A DNA stretch of 64,000 bases from HKCCE3408 sp038530555 (GTDB taxonomy: Bacteria; Pseudomonadota; Alphaproteobacteria; Rhodobacterales; Rhodobacteraceae), in the NCBI GenBank assembly GCA_038530555.1, contig JBCBCN010000003.1, positions 62,001-126,000 of the forward strand, in the 5' to 3' direction. The notes under the pieces are model-generated. The model worked only from the letters and a program-made list of their open reading frames with translations, did not search any database and was not told the origin of the DNA. Shown here piece by piece: positions 18,901-25,770 of this stretch (position 1 is the first letter of the stretch; each line of letters starts with the position of its first letter). A program made the translations under genes and the position numbers.

Positions 18901-20272
18901 CGCTCGTTTCGCCCAGCGCATGCATCTCGTCAGTCGTCAGGACAAAGTCAAATATAGCAACGTCGCGGATTTCGCCGTCAAAGAGTTTGGTGATCTGGTC
19001 GTCGCCCGATTTCGAGCGCCATCCCAGCGCGCCAATTTGGATATCCTCGGGGCTGGTCGCCCAGGTCATACCCGTTTGGGCCGTATCGACCACGGATCCA
19101 TCTACGATCAACTGCGCAGTTGTGCCATCGAAGGTCAAACCAACAGCATATTCCTGTCCGGCCTTGATGCCGCCAAAGCTCAGGTATTCGTCTTTATTGT
19201 CGTTCTGCAGACGGACGGTCAGCTTGCCGTCTTTGATGTACATCGAAAGGTGATTTCCATCGCCGCTATAGCCTGACGCATCGCGCGAAAAGAGACCTTG
19301 AGTGCCGCGAACGCCGTCTGCGGTGAACGCAAAACAAATCGTCGCCGCCTCGAGCTGAAGAAAACCGTCCCCGTCGATGTTCACGACATCTTTCGCGCGG
19401 CCGATGGAAAGCGTTTCGGGCAGTTCAAATACCTTCGTCGGCCCACCTGTCGGATCCGGGTCTGGCTCCGGCTCAGGTTGGGGTGCCGGCGCGGGCTCCG
19501 GCTGAGGCGAAGGTTCGGGCGCGGGCTCTGGTGCTGGCGCAGGTTCGGGACTGGGCTCCGGAGAAGGCTCGGGGTCAGGCGCAGGCTCAGGTTGGGGCTC
19601 GGGCTCAGGGTCGGGCGTTGTGTTGCCCGGGTTGAGCGCATTCACATCGTCATTGGTCAGGACACGGTCGAAAATCGCCACATCTCGGATCTCGCCGTCG
19701 AACACGCGTGTGATCTGGTCGTCGCCCGAGGCCGAGCGCCAACCCAGCGCACCGATCTGGATGTCTTCAGGACTGGTCGCCCAGGTCATGCCGGTTTCAC
19801 CGGTATCAACGACAGTGTCGTCAACAACCAACTGCGCCCGGGTGCCATCGAATGTTACGCCAATCGCGTATTCCTGATTGGCCAGAATTCCGCCATAGGT
19901 CAGAAAAGTGTTTTCTTCGTCATGCTGGAGCCGAACCGTCAGAACGCCGTTCTGAATATAGACCGACATGTGATTGCCGTCGCCGCTGTAGCCTGACGCA
20001 TCGCGCGAAAACAAACCCTGCGTGCCGCGGGTCGTGTCGGCGGTAAAGGCGAAGGCGATCGTTGCCTGCTCAAGCTGCAAAAAGTCGTCACCATCTAGGT
20101 TCACAACATCTCGCGGGCGTCCGACGGACATCGTGCCCGGCAATGAAAACACTTCCGGCGAAGAGGTCTCGGCCGCGGCGCCCCCATCATCAGCGCGCAA
20201 AGCGGCGAGCGCTTCCAGAAGCGCTTCAATCGAAAGAGCGTTTGTATCGTCTAGTGTCGTGAGGGTCGCCAT
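15914..20272 (-). CDS. Giant LamG/beta-helix surface protein
   Basis: This 1452-residue acidic protein is modular. Residues 40-215 and 280-455 are two closely similar LamG/concanavalin-like domains, sharing GTQGLFSRDASGYSGDGNH and TSPEDIQIGALGWRS. Each is followed by a low-complexity Pro/Glu linker (about 218-276 and 460-530). Next come a cadherin- or VCBS-like domain, a parallel beta-helix (about 760-1010, with VGAWGEGARPVL as in the two paralogues near 4-8 kb) and a beta-rich tail ending DLDPEEILAA. No Sec signal is present. The acidic C-terminus would suit type I secretion, but no T1SS genes are in the window. Polysaccharide binding or processing at the surface is inferred. Its ATG is preceded by GAGAG. 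Confidence 0.75.
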   Translation of the reverse strand: MATLTTLDDTNALSIEALLEALAALRADDGGAAAETSSPEVFSLPGTMSVGRPRDVVNLDGDDFLQLEQATIAFAFTADTTRGTQGLFSRDASGYSGDGNHMSVYIQNGVLTVRLQHDEENTFLTYGGILANQEYAIGVTFDGTRAQLVVDDTVVDTGETGMTWATSPEDIQIGALGWRSASGDDQITRVFDGEIRDVAIFDRVLTNDDVNALNPGNTTPDPEPEPQPEPAPDPEPSPEPSPEPAPAPEPAPEPSPQPEPAPAPQPEPEPDPDPTGGPTKVFELPETLSIGRAKDVVNIDGDGFLQLEAATICFAFTADGVRGTQGLFSRDASGYSGDGNHLSMYIKDGKLTVRLQNDNKDEYLSFGGIKAGQEYAVGLTFDGTTAQLIVDGSVVDTAQTGMTWATSPEDIQIGALGWRSKSGDDQITKLFDGEIRDVAIFDFVLTTDEMHALGETSAGAAEPEPAPEPEPTPEPTPAPEPEPEPEPAPEPEPEPAPEPEPTPEPEPAPEPDPAPEPAPAPEPEPSPDPVEYDGPTDIEHGYVIRLDGNAEVTSGRTSTLEHNGDNVASIRILDGPQYGNLTVNPDNTMALVLTGTEQTSDISFRYQVTYENGTTQTVNKTVDVVRGPQDDGWNEGKFYMLEEDSDGDVVVEHGDDHRKVYISDSDDALSAADIAALEGLSPNQITAGWLANNPEYGGDEDMALKPGIGMDLWNEITGNGAENSNWLLFERGYEYEESALDNILDRNTHGESELHPVYVGAWGEGARPVLNAKLDMWKDDYSNIVFQGVEFSEGGLVIEATNLLFDDVTITDELAVVNSSGLTIRNSAVYDVYREEPNKGANNWKTEGDNRIQGIYIGGGTDHVLVEDLFLDQTGWRDGYNYDVNQDDGQPPSILSQNIYMSDSTRDVTLRDTITMRAASYGAQLRGGGFVEDNVFLDSNSALSVLGGDYKGAGSVGEYSLVTGNLVTSAGYNDTNGRPGALSEGILNLGEQTSFVDNIVTHLADPDSDELSYKYWNHDAIDNKKDTYYDDSSIYNWLSGRNIERGGNNGEMSADRGIEGLDQSVLDQTTIQRFTEALLNEDDAAIADLAEYLRAQHNGEVNDDLSADEIIAYFEAAYGLGESGRNVATTLRFTPDDRGEGTRWDNELNWDIQEKPIDGDSIDLAGNWVQYDGTIALDDLDFGDGGELNVSQGRLTVEGEVSTDGEGGDLDISSTGQAWIEDYDDADGLEIDVDGGRFANTGKFAGVFDILAKDGQALLGVDDAEMVIGEGSSLSIQGSDAKVGFDGKDGGTSILEMDGGTLSMTADAGGFSTIEEFRSGALGDDVSVLSGFDMGEGSLLVDVTALGGQATDEVLVQVDEMVGMFDDIQIVGLRGNQDAKLTFDYDADTVTLSLTNNGSGSIQILTEGNMNNASEDTTLWDALTDGQGTYEEQDDSVTLNGDDLDPEEILAA
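18685..18895 (-). repeat. Low-complexity Pro/Glu linker repeat
   Basis: In-frame runs of a hexanucleotide-like GGCTCAGGCTC pattern (plus strand) encode alternating Pro-Glu, Pro-Ala and Pro-Asp in the linker after the second LamG domain. Such tracts form stiff extended spacers. The DNA is prone to slippage, so length may vary between strains. Confidence 0.8.
18905..19435 (-). repeat. LamG-encoding direct repeat, copy 2
   Basis: This segment of about 530 bases encodes the second LamG-like domain and is strongly similar at the DNA level to 19625-20155. Identical runs include CTGGTCGTCGCCCGA and CTGGTCGCCCAGGTCAT. It reflects an intragenic duplication of LamG domain plus linker. Confidence 0.75.
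19445..19620 (-). repeat. Low-complexity Pro/Glu linker repeat
   Basis: This tract encodes a Pro-Glu/Pro-Ala/Pro-Ser rich linker between the two LamG-like domains. It has the same composition as 18685-18895 and was probably duplicated with the LamG domain. Confidence 0.78.
19625..20155 (-). repeat. LamG-encoding direct repeat, copy 1
   Basis: This segment encodes the first LamG-like domain and pairs with 18905-19435 as a direct intragenic repeat. The copies differ at scattered positions, so the duplication is not recent enough to be identical. Confidence 0.75.
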
Positions 20273-20828
20273 TCAGACATCTCTCGCTGTTGGTTTCCGC
20301 GTCGAGGGGCGGGAAGAGTGATTTCCTAGAACTCAAAACTGAAAAAATAGTCACAAATTTGGTATGTTAGGCAGGACATGAGCCAACCAAAGTGGCGGGA
20401 CTATGATTGGGATATGGCCTCAAGCCGTCTGGAATGTGGCTGAGATAAGGAAAGCTGCTGTAACATACCGTCATAAACCCCCGAATTCCGTGATTATCGG
20501 CACATAGCGCAGAGATTTGGTGAAGTCTCAACTTGAGGGCGCCAGATCTAGCGGTGTCGGCATGTTTCTGCGGCCACGTATGCGGAAAATCGCTTATCGG
20601 CCTTTTGGCGCCATTCCGCAGTGCAGAAGATGACCTAAACTAGGCAAACTAAGCGAAAAAATGCCGATTAGCTGTGCAAGTCGGGAATGCGGGCGGGCTT
20701 GTCCGGACGCCTCGCCCTTTGCGGCTTACAACGAATCGAGGCTACAACGTCGGACGGGCAATTCTTGCGGCGCTGCGGCGCCCCAAGGGATGGCTCAGAA
20801 ACCGGGCTGAAAGAGGCGCGCTCGGGCT
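20273..20828. other. Intergenic region of 556 bases upstream of the LamG protein gene
   Basis: The flanking genes both read leftward. The segment next to 20272 should hold the promoter of the LamG/beta-helix gene. It is more AT-rich near 20330-20370, but I could not assign firm -35/-10 boxes. Short frames here lack ribosome sites. No repeats or RNA gene were recognised. Confidence 0.5.
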
Positions 20829-21623
20829 TCAAGCACCGTCGATGTGTCGGCAATGGTTCAGCACCACACCGATGACGTTGCATTGCTCCGCAATTTCGCG
20901 TTCGCACTCATCCACTTCTGTCACGGTTGAACGCTCGGCCAGGGCAACCATCAAGGCGCAATCGACCTGTTTCAGGAAGGCCCGCGCGTTATCGCTGCTG
21001 AGCAACGGCGGGAGATCAAAGATCGTGATATCCGGGTCGTAGGTCTTCTCGATCTGCTCCAGGGTTTGATGCGTGTCACGGTTCACCATGATCGCGGTCG
21101 GGTCCGCGTTTCTCTGGCGCGCCGCAGAAATCGCCACATTATCCTTATAGCGCAGACCTTGGTCCGCATACGGGACCTTCCCCGTCAGCATGTCGGCGAT
21201 ATCAGCACCGTCTGGCAGGCCGAGCTTGTCGGCAATCGACGGTTTGCGCAGATCAAACTCGAACAGGCAGGTGCGCACATCCGGCTGACGGCCAAAGCCA
21301 AGTGCCAGATTGCAAGCAGTCGTGCTCGCCCCGCAGCCCACCGTCGGCGAAGTGATGGCGATGCGCTTCCAATTGTTCTTTTGCATGGTCAGCATGATCT
21401 TCGTGCGCAGAATATCGAAAGACGCGCTGACCTTATTGGCGTGCCCGGTGACAATGCGGTTGCGCTCAAGATGCGCGGCATCGGGCTGAAACGCCGTCAG
21501 GTTCTTCCACAGCACATCCGCGCTTTGAGGACGGCCCGGCTTGCCGGAAATCGACTCGTGCCCAGGATCGTTCTCATTGCGTTTCTGGCGCGCCTTTTGC
21601 AGCGCTTCTTGCAGTCTTTCCAT
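20829..21623 (-). CDS. BY-kinase/CpsD-like ATPase with degenerate P-loop
   Basis: This 264-residue protein has the fold order of the capsular polysaccharide tyrosine kinases that partner Wzz-like proteins. The Walker A region reads SPTVGCGASTTACNLA, with Ala at position 99 where the P-loop lysine is expected. Walker A' reads CLFEFDLRKPSI, with Glu122 in place of the usual first Asp. Walker B is ITIFDLPPLL with D203. The C-terminus has no tyrosine cluster. It is therefore either an inactive regulator of chain length or an atypical nucleotide binder. It lies nine bases after the Wzz-like gene and is in the same operon. Confidence 0.82.
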   Translation of the reverse strand: MERLQEALQKARQKRNENDPGHESISGKPGRPQSADVLWKNLTAFQPDAAHLERNRIVTGHANKVSASFDILRTKIMLTMQKNNWKRIAITSPTVGCGASTTACNLALGFGRQPDVRTCLFEFDLRKPSIADKLGLPDGADIADMLTGKVPYADQGLRYKDNVAISAARQRNADPTAIMVNRDTHQTLEQIEKTYDPDITIFDLPPLLSSDNARAFLKQVDCALMVALAERSTVTEVDECEREIAEQCNVIGVVLNHCRHIDGA

Positions 21624-21632
21624 GATCTTGCC

Positions 21633-23153
21633 TCAGCTGAGCCCGATCTGGTCGAGCACGCGGCTCGCCAGTTGATCGAGAGGCATCAAATACGTGTGCA
21701 CACCCCAAAGGCCCACGGGCACGGCCGCGATCACAAGGATGACGGCTGCCGAAATGCCAATCGTTCGCATCATCCGTTCTCGCCGCGTCGCGATATATGG
21801 CACGGTGACCAGGGGCGTGATGCCCAAGGGTCGGGTGATCTCTGCCGGGCGGCGGATCGTCCGGTTCATCACTTCCAAAAGCAAAAACACACCCGCCGCG
21901 AGCCCGAGGCCCACCACCCCGGCGAGAAAGACGATCAATTTCCGATTGGGGCTGGCGGGAAAGCGCGGGACGCTCGCGGCCTCGACGAGGGTGATACGCT
22001 CGCCACGATTGGTTTCGGTAATCCGCAGATCGATCTGGGCCTGTTGGAGATTGTCCGCTGCGCGGTCGTAGAGGCCGACCACGTTTTGATATTCCCTATC
22101 CATCGTGCCCAAGGTGATCGCCACTTGTGGCGTACGTGTGATCGCATCCTCTAACAGTGCCAGGTCGCGCTCAGCCTCTCCAATGATGGCCTCTAGATCG
22201 ACGATTTGGGCGTCAATCTGATTGAGCTGCAAATCAAGGACGGCCTGTCCCGGGCTGACGGCCTCTTCATCTCCAGAACTGGCGGAGACCAGCTCCCGCA
22301 ACTGATCGATGCGCCGCCGCAAGGTCACGATGCGAGGGGCGGTTTCCGAATAGATCGTGAGTGCTTGCGCCAGCTCCCGCTCGAGGTCTCGCAATTGCCG
22401 CTGATCATCCGACAGGCCGGTATCATTCGCGCTCACCTGCCCGGTCTGCTCATAGATCTGGATAATGCGCGCCCGCTGATCGATCAGCGAAGACAATTCG
22501 CGCTGAGCGCTTGTCTGACGCTCCTGCAAAACGGCCTGCCGGTTGAGCCGGAAATCCTGGTCCTCGGGCAAAGCATCGGCATTTTCGGCTTGGAACGAAC
22601 TGATCAAGGCTGAGCGACGCGCCAGCTCTGCCGACAGCCGCTCAACCTCTTGCTCATAGAAACTGAGATTGTCTTCGCCAAAGTCGCGCCGCCGCTCGGC
22701 GCTGGCGCTGATGATGCGCGTGACATACTCGTTCACAACATCCGCGGCGATCTGACCGGACCGAGCAGAAAACGTAACCGAGATAATCGTGGCCTGGCCA
22801 CGGCCAGCCTGACTGTTGATGCCGGAGGACCCGCGCATCACCTCAACGATCGTGTCAGGCAGAAGCGAGGAGTAATCCTCGAACACCTCAAAGTCCTCAG
22901 CGACTTCGAGCAGATTGGACCGGGTGAGCAATTGCTCACGGATGATCTGAATCTCGGCACTTGCTTCGAAGTCGTCGCTGTTGTCGCCTTCCACGATGGG
23001 GCCTTCGTAGAGCAGCCGTGCACCGGCCTCGTAGGTCGCTGGCAGGCGCAACGCCTGCCAAACGCCCAGAACGCTGCAGACCACAACGATCGCGAGCAGC
23101 AGGGGCAGGCGTCGAAGGACCATCCGCCAGTAGAACTTCACTTCCGCCATCAT
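21633..23153 (-). CDS. Wzz/PCP-type chain-length determinant
   Basis: This 506-residue polysaccharide co-polymerase has one N-terminal membrane segment (LPLLLAIVVVCSVLGVW), a long periplasmic coiled-coil region rich in Glu, Arg and Gln, and two hydrophobic segments near the C-terminus (IVFLAGVVGLGLAAGVFLLL and ISAAVILVIAAVPVGLWGV). It should sit in the inner membrane and set polymer length together with the polymerase and export protein. Its ATG overlaps the stop of the upstream ATPase gene (ATGA). The kinase-like partner is a separate downstream gene rather than a fused domain. Confidence 0.87.
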   Translation of the reverse strand: MMAEVKFYWRMVLRRLPLLLAIVVVCSVLGVWQALRLPATYEAGARLLYEGPIVEGDNSDDFEASAEIQIIREQLLTRSNLLEVAEDFEVFEDYSSLLPDTIVEVMRGSSGINSQAGRGQATIISVTFSARSGQIAADVVNEYVTRIISASAERRRDFGEDNLSFYEQEVERLSAELARRSALISSFQAENADALPEDQDFRLNRQAVLQERQTSAQRELSSLIDQRARIIQIYEQTGQVSANDTGLSDDQRQLRDLERELAQALTIYSETAPRIVTLRRRIDQLRELVSASSGDEEAVSPGQAVLDLQLNQIDAQIVDLEAIIGEAERDLALLEDAITRTPQVAITLGTMDREYQNVVGLYDRAADNLQQAQIDLRITETNRGERITLVEAASVPRFPASPNRKLIVFLAGVVGLGLAAGVFLLLEVMNRTIRRPAEITRPLGITPLVTVPYIATRRERMMRTIGISAAVILVIAAVPVGLWGVHTYLMPLDQLASRVLDQIGLS

Positions 23154-24004
23154 TCCGCAGCATCCTTTCGCGGTTCTACGGTTGCCAGAAGGATATCGTC
23201 GCTCAAGACTTCCTGAACAGCGGCTGCATCGACCACGGGCTTGTCCGCCGTGACGGCATAAACCATCGCGAAATCGGCAAGCTTATTGACCAGTCTCGGC
23301 ACGCCACCGGACTGCCAATAGATCATCTCAATCGCCTCAGAGGTGAACTCATCGCCGGTGCCCCCGGCATGCTTAAGACGATGGCGCACATACCCCTCGG
23401 TCGCTTCCAGATCGAGGTCAGGGATATGGTAGCTGGCCGAGACCCGTTGCGCGAATTGGCGCAACTCATGACGCGTGATCATATCGCGAAGCTCAGGCTG
23501 CCCGACGAGGATCAACTGCAACAACTCATCTTTGTTGGAATTGATGTTGGTCAGCATGCGCAATTCTTCGAGGCCTTCGATCGACAGGTTTTGCGCCTCA
23601 TCGATCACCAGCATCACGCGTTGGCCCTTGGAGTATTGCTCGATCACAAACTCTTGCAGACGTTCGAACTTGTCGACGTAGTCATCGCCTTTGACATTCT
23701 TAATGCCCAAGGCATTAAGCACCCAGTGCAGCAAGTCACCTCGAGAGCCTTGAGCGTTCGAGATCAGCCCCACGACCACCTGTTCATCGAGATTTTGCAG
23801 GAGCTTTTGCAGAAGCGTGGTTTTTCCCGCGCCGACCTCGCCCGTCACAACTGTGATAGGGGCGCGGGTCATCACGCCGTATTCAAGTACGGCGTAGGCG
23901 CGCTTGTGCGCGACCGACCAATAGAGGAAGTCCGGGTCGGGCAGGAGCGTGAATGGCCGCTCAGTAAGCCCAAAATGCTGCGCAAAAAACTCAGAACCAG
24001 ACAT
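23150..24004 (-). CDS. ExeA-like AAA ATPase of exosortase/EPS loci
   Basis: This 284-residue ATPase has Walker A GEVGAGKTTLLQ near residue 50 and Walker B VMLVIDEAQNLS near residue 125. The N-terminus (FFAQHFGLTERPFTLLPDPD) is typical of the ExeA/GspA-like putative secretion ATPases that accompany exosortase polysaccharide loci. It probably energises or regulates assembly of the export machinery at the inner membrane. ATG 24004 is the first ATG. The frame is open to a TTG at 24178, but the conserved family start fits 24004. The ribosome site is weak (GGAAAAA). It leads a three-gene operon with the Wzz-like and kinase-like genes. Confidence 0.87.
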   Translation of the reverse strand: MSGSEFFAQHFGLTERPFTLLPDPDFLYWSVAHKRAYAVLEYGVMTRAPITVVTGEVGAGKTTLLQKLLQNLDEQVVVGLISNAQGSRGDLLHWVLNALGIKNVKGDDYVDKFERLQEFVIEQYSKGQRVMLVIDEAQNLSIEGLEELRMLTNINSNKDELLQLILVGQPELRDMITRHELRQFAQRVSASYHIPDLDLEATEGYVRHRLKHAGGTGDEFTSEAIEMIYWQSGGVPRLVNKLADFAMVYAVTADKPVVDAAAVQEVLSDDILLATVEPRKDAAE

Positions 24005-24938
24005 AATTTTTTTTCCAGAAACGGTGGCAGGCCGTATGCATGCCGTTTCGGCACACTGCAGGCATATAGGTGCTTTTAGCGTAGATGCACGGGCAATGCA
24101 CGGGCGGAACATCGTGTTGAGACCTTCTATCCTGGTGATAGGCTGAGCCGATAGGCGCGTCCTCGAGCCTTTAGGCAATACGCCCAGATCTATGCCGGTT
24201 TGTGCAACTCTCGCGGTTTTTATGTGCAGATGTCAGATGATTGAGACGGAGGGAGCCGCCCTTTGATACGCATTGTACCTTAGCGCGCCACACAGCGGTG
24301 ACGGTCTGGCGACAATCTCAACCGTATTTGCACCCAATCACCCGCTTCGACGCTCAGGAGGCTGCAGTTTGTCGCAGCGTAAGCCTCGCGTCGTTCAGCG
24401 CCCATCGAATCGTCCAGATGCGTAAAGGCCTAGGGGCGCTGTTTGGCGCCCACATATTGGCAAGGCCCTTTGTGGCCTAGTTAAAGCCAAGGGTCTTTTG
24501 CGCTTGCCGCGCATCTACTTCGGGTGCCGGCCCAGTTGAAGCGCCGCAAATCGACACCGCGGCGCCTAATTCTGACGCACAACCGGAACCGTGCGAGGCG
24601 TTCTGTGCTCATATTGAGAACGATCAGCGGATTTGTTGTGCATTGGGGAAAACGGCTGATCGTTCCCCCCGCTTCTGGTAACTTTAACGCTCTTTTTACG
24701 AGACAGAACGTTCAGACTCGTTTAAGTAAACGATCAGTAACTGGGGTGTAATGAGTGTGCCTTGTAAGGAAGGTTGAGTAAAAATTGGGGAAAATGCGTC
24801 TTACCGCTTGCGCGAGATAGTCAGAATCGGACCGGTGAGGTCCCGAGACATCTTCCTGCTGCCTAAAGTCCTGCTTCCTCATATTGGTTAGTTTTTCGCC
24901 CGATTATTCTGGGTGTGTGTGAAAGGTAATATGGGTTC
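24005..24938. other. Long divergent regulatory region (934 bases)
   Basis: This region lies between the leftward ATPase operon and the rightward priming-transferase gene. No convincing gene is present. The short frames at 24241-24480 and 24524-24751 lack ribosome sites and conserved features. It contains repeated AACGATCAG-like words, a palindrome, and two copies of ATTGGGGAAAA (24642-24652 and 24784-24794). It probably integrates control of polysaccharide export and initiation. Confidence 0.6.
24619..24737. promoter_or_regulatory. Cluster of AACGATCAG-like sites with a palindrome
   Basis: AACGATCAG occurs at 24619-24627, inverted at 24656-24664, with one mismatch (AACGTTCAG) at 24707-24715, and again at 24729-24737. 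The last overlaps a perfect-armed palindrome, TCGTTTA-AG-TAAACGA (24718-24733). The spacings between same-orientation copies, 88 and 22 bases, would place them on the same DNA face. This looks like a multi-site operator upstream of the ExoY-like gene. The regulator is unknown. Confidence 0.45.
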
Positions 24939-25631
24939 ATGACACTTGTCGTTCGTGATCTAACAGCAAACATCGCTAGCGAAAGCAGGGCCGTGACGCC
25001 GGCATCGGCGCCGTCTGCTGCGCAAGAGCTTTATCGCAATGCATTCAAGCGGGCATTGGACCTGGCGTTGATCGTTTTCGTCGCGCCGATCTGGCTGCCC
25101 GTGATCCTGGTCGGTGCGTTTTTGGCTGCGTTGGACGGGCACAATCCGTTTTACCGTCAAGAGCGTGTTGGCCGCTTTGGGCGCACCTTTTGGATCTGGA
25201 AGCTGCGCACGATGGTCGTCAATGCAGACGCCAAGCTCGAGGCGTATCTCGACGCCAACCCGGAGGCGCGTGCCGAATGGGACGCGACTCAAAAGCTCAA
25301 GCACGATCCCCGCATCACACTTGTTGGCCGTATTCTGCGCAAAACCTCGCTCGACGAGCTGCCTCAGCTGTTCAACGTGCTGATCGGCGACATGAGCTTG
25401 GTCGGTCCGCGCCCTATGATGGTGTCGCAGAAAGACCTATATACCGGCGACGGCTATTACACCGTGCGTCCGGGCCTGACCGGTCTGTGGCAGGTCTCGG
25501 ACCGCAATGAGTGCCGGTTCATCGACCGCGTATCTTACGATGAGACCTACGCCGCCAAGATGTCGTTTGGCATGGACCTGAGCATTCTGATGCGCACGGT
25601 CGGCGTCGTGGTTCGCGGTACGGGCTACTAA
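24939..25631 (+). CDS. ExoY-like undecaprenyl-phosphate sugar phosphotransferase
   Basis: This 230-residue initiating transferase moves a sugar-1-phosphate to undecaprenyl phosphate, the first step of repeat-unit assembly. One membrane segment (residues about 40-63) precedes the catalytic domain with ERVGRFGRTFWIWKLRTM, the DPRITLVGRILRKTSLDELP region and GDMSLVGPRP. The short form with a single membrane anchor matches ExoY rather than the longer WbaP/WcaJ type. The start ATG is reached through a three-codon upstream ORF (24931-24942) whose TGA overlaps it. A GC-rich hairpin follows the gene. Confidence 0.92.
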   Translation: MTLVVRDLTANIASESRAVTPASAPSAAQELYRNAFKRALDLALIVFVAPIWLPVILVGAFLAALDGHNPFYRQERVGRFGRTFWIWKLRTMVVNADAKLEAYLDANPEARAEWDATQKLKHDPRITLVGRILRKTSLDELPQLFNVLIGDMSLVGPRPMMVSQKDLYTGDGYYTVRPGLTGLWQVSDRNECRFIDRVSYDETYAAKMSFGMDLSILMRTVGVVVRGTGY

Positions 25632-25643
25632 ACGGCTCGGCCA

Positions 25644-25675
25644 CCCCCGCCCGCGCATCGGCGACAAGGCGGGGG
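25644..25675 (+). terminator. GC-rich hairpin after the priming transferase gene
   Basis: CCCCCGCC and GGCGGGGG form perfect eight-base arms around a 16-base loop, starting 13 bases after the stop. There is no T-run directly behind it, so it may be a partial terminator or an mRNA-stabilising hairpin. Confidence 0.45.
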
Positions 25676-25770
25676 AAGTGCCAAGACTTTCGGGGGCATT
25701 TTCTGTACCATCCTGAGGCGTCTCTGGTATTGAGATGTCTCGGTATGGACCCTGAGATCTAGGTGCAAAC

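Noticed and set aside
18685..19620. Pro/Glu tracts as an intergenic or mobile repeat
   Set aside because: They are in frame within one gene and encode linkers between LamG domains.
24241..24751. Two short frames (79 and 75 codons) in the long intergenic region
   Set aside because: Neither has a ribosome site, hydrophobic signal or recognisable motif, and both overlap the repeat-rich regulatory stretch.
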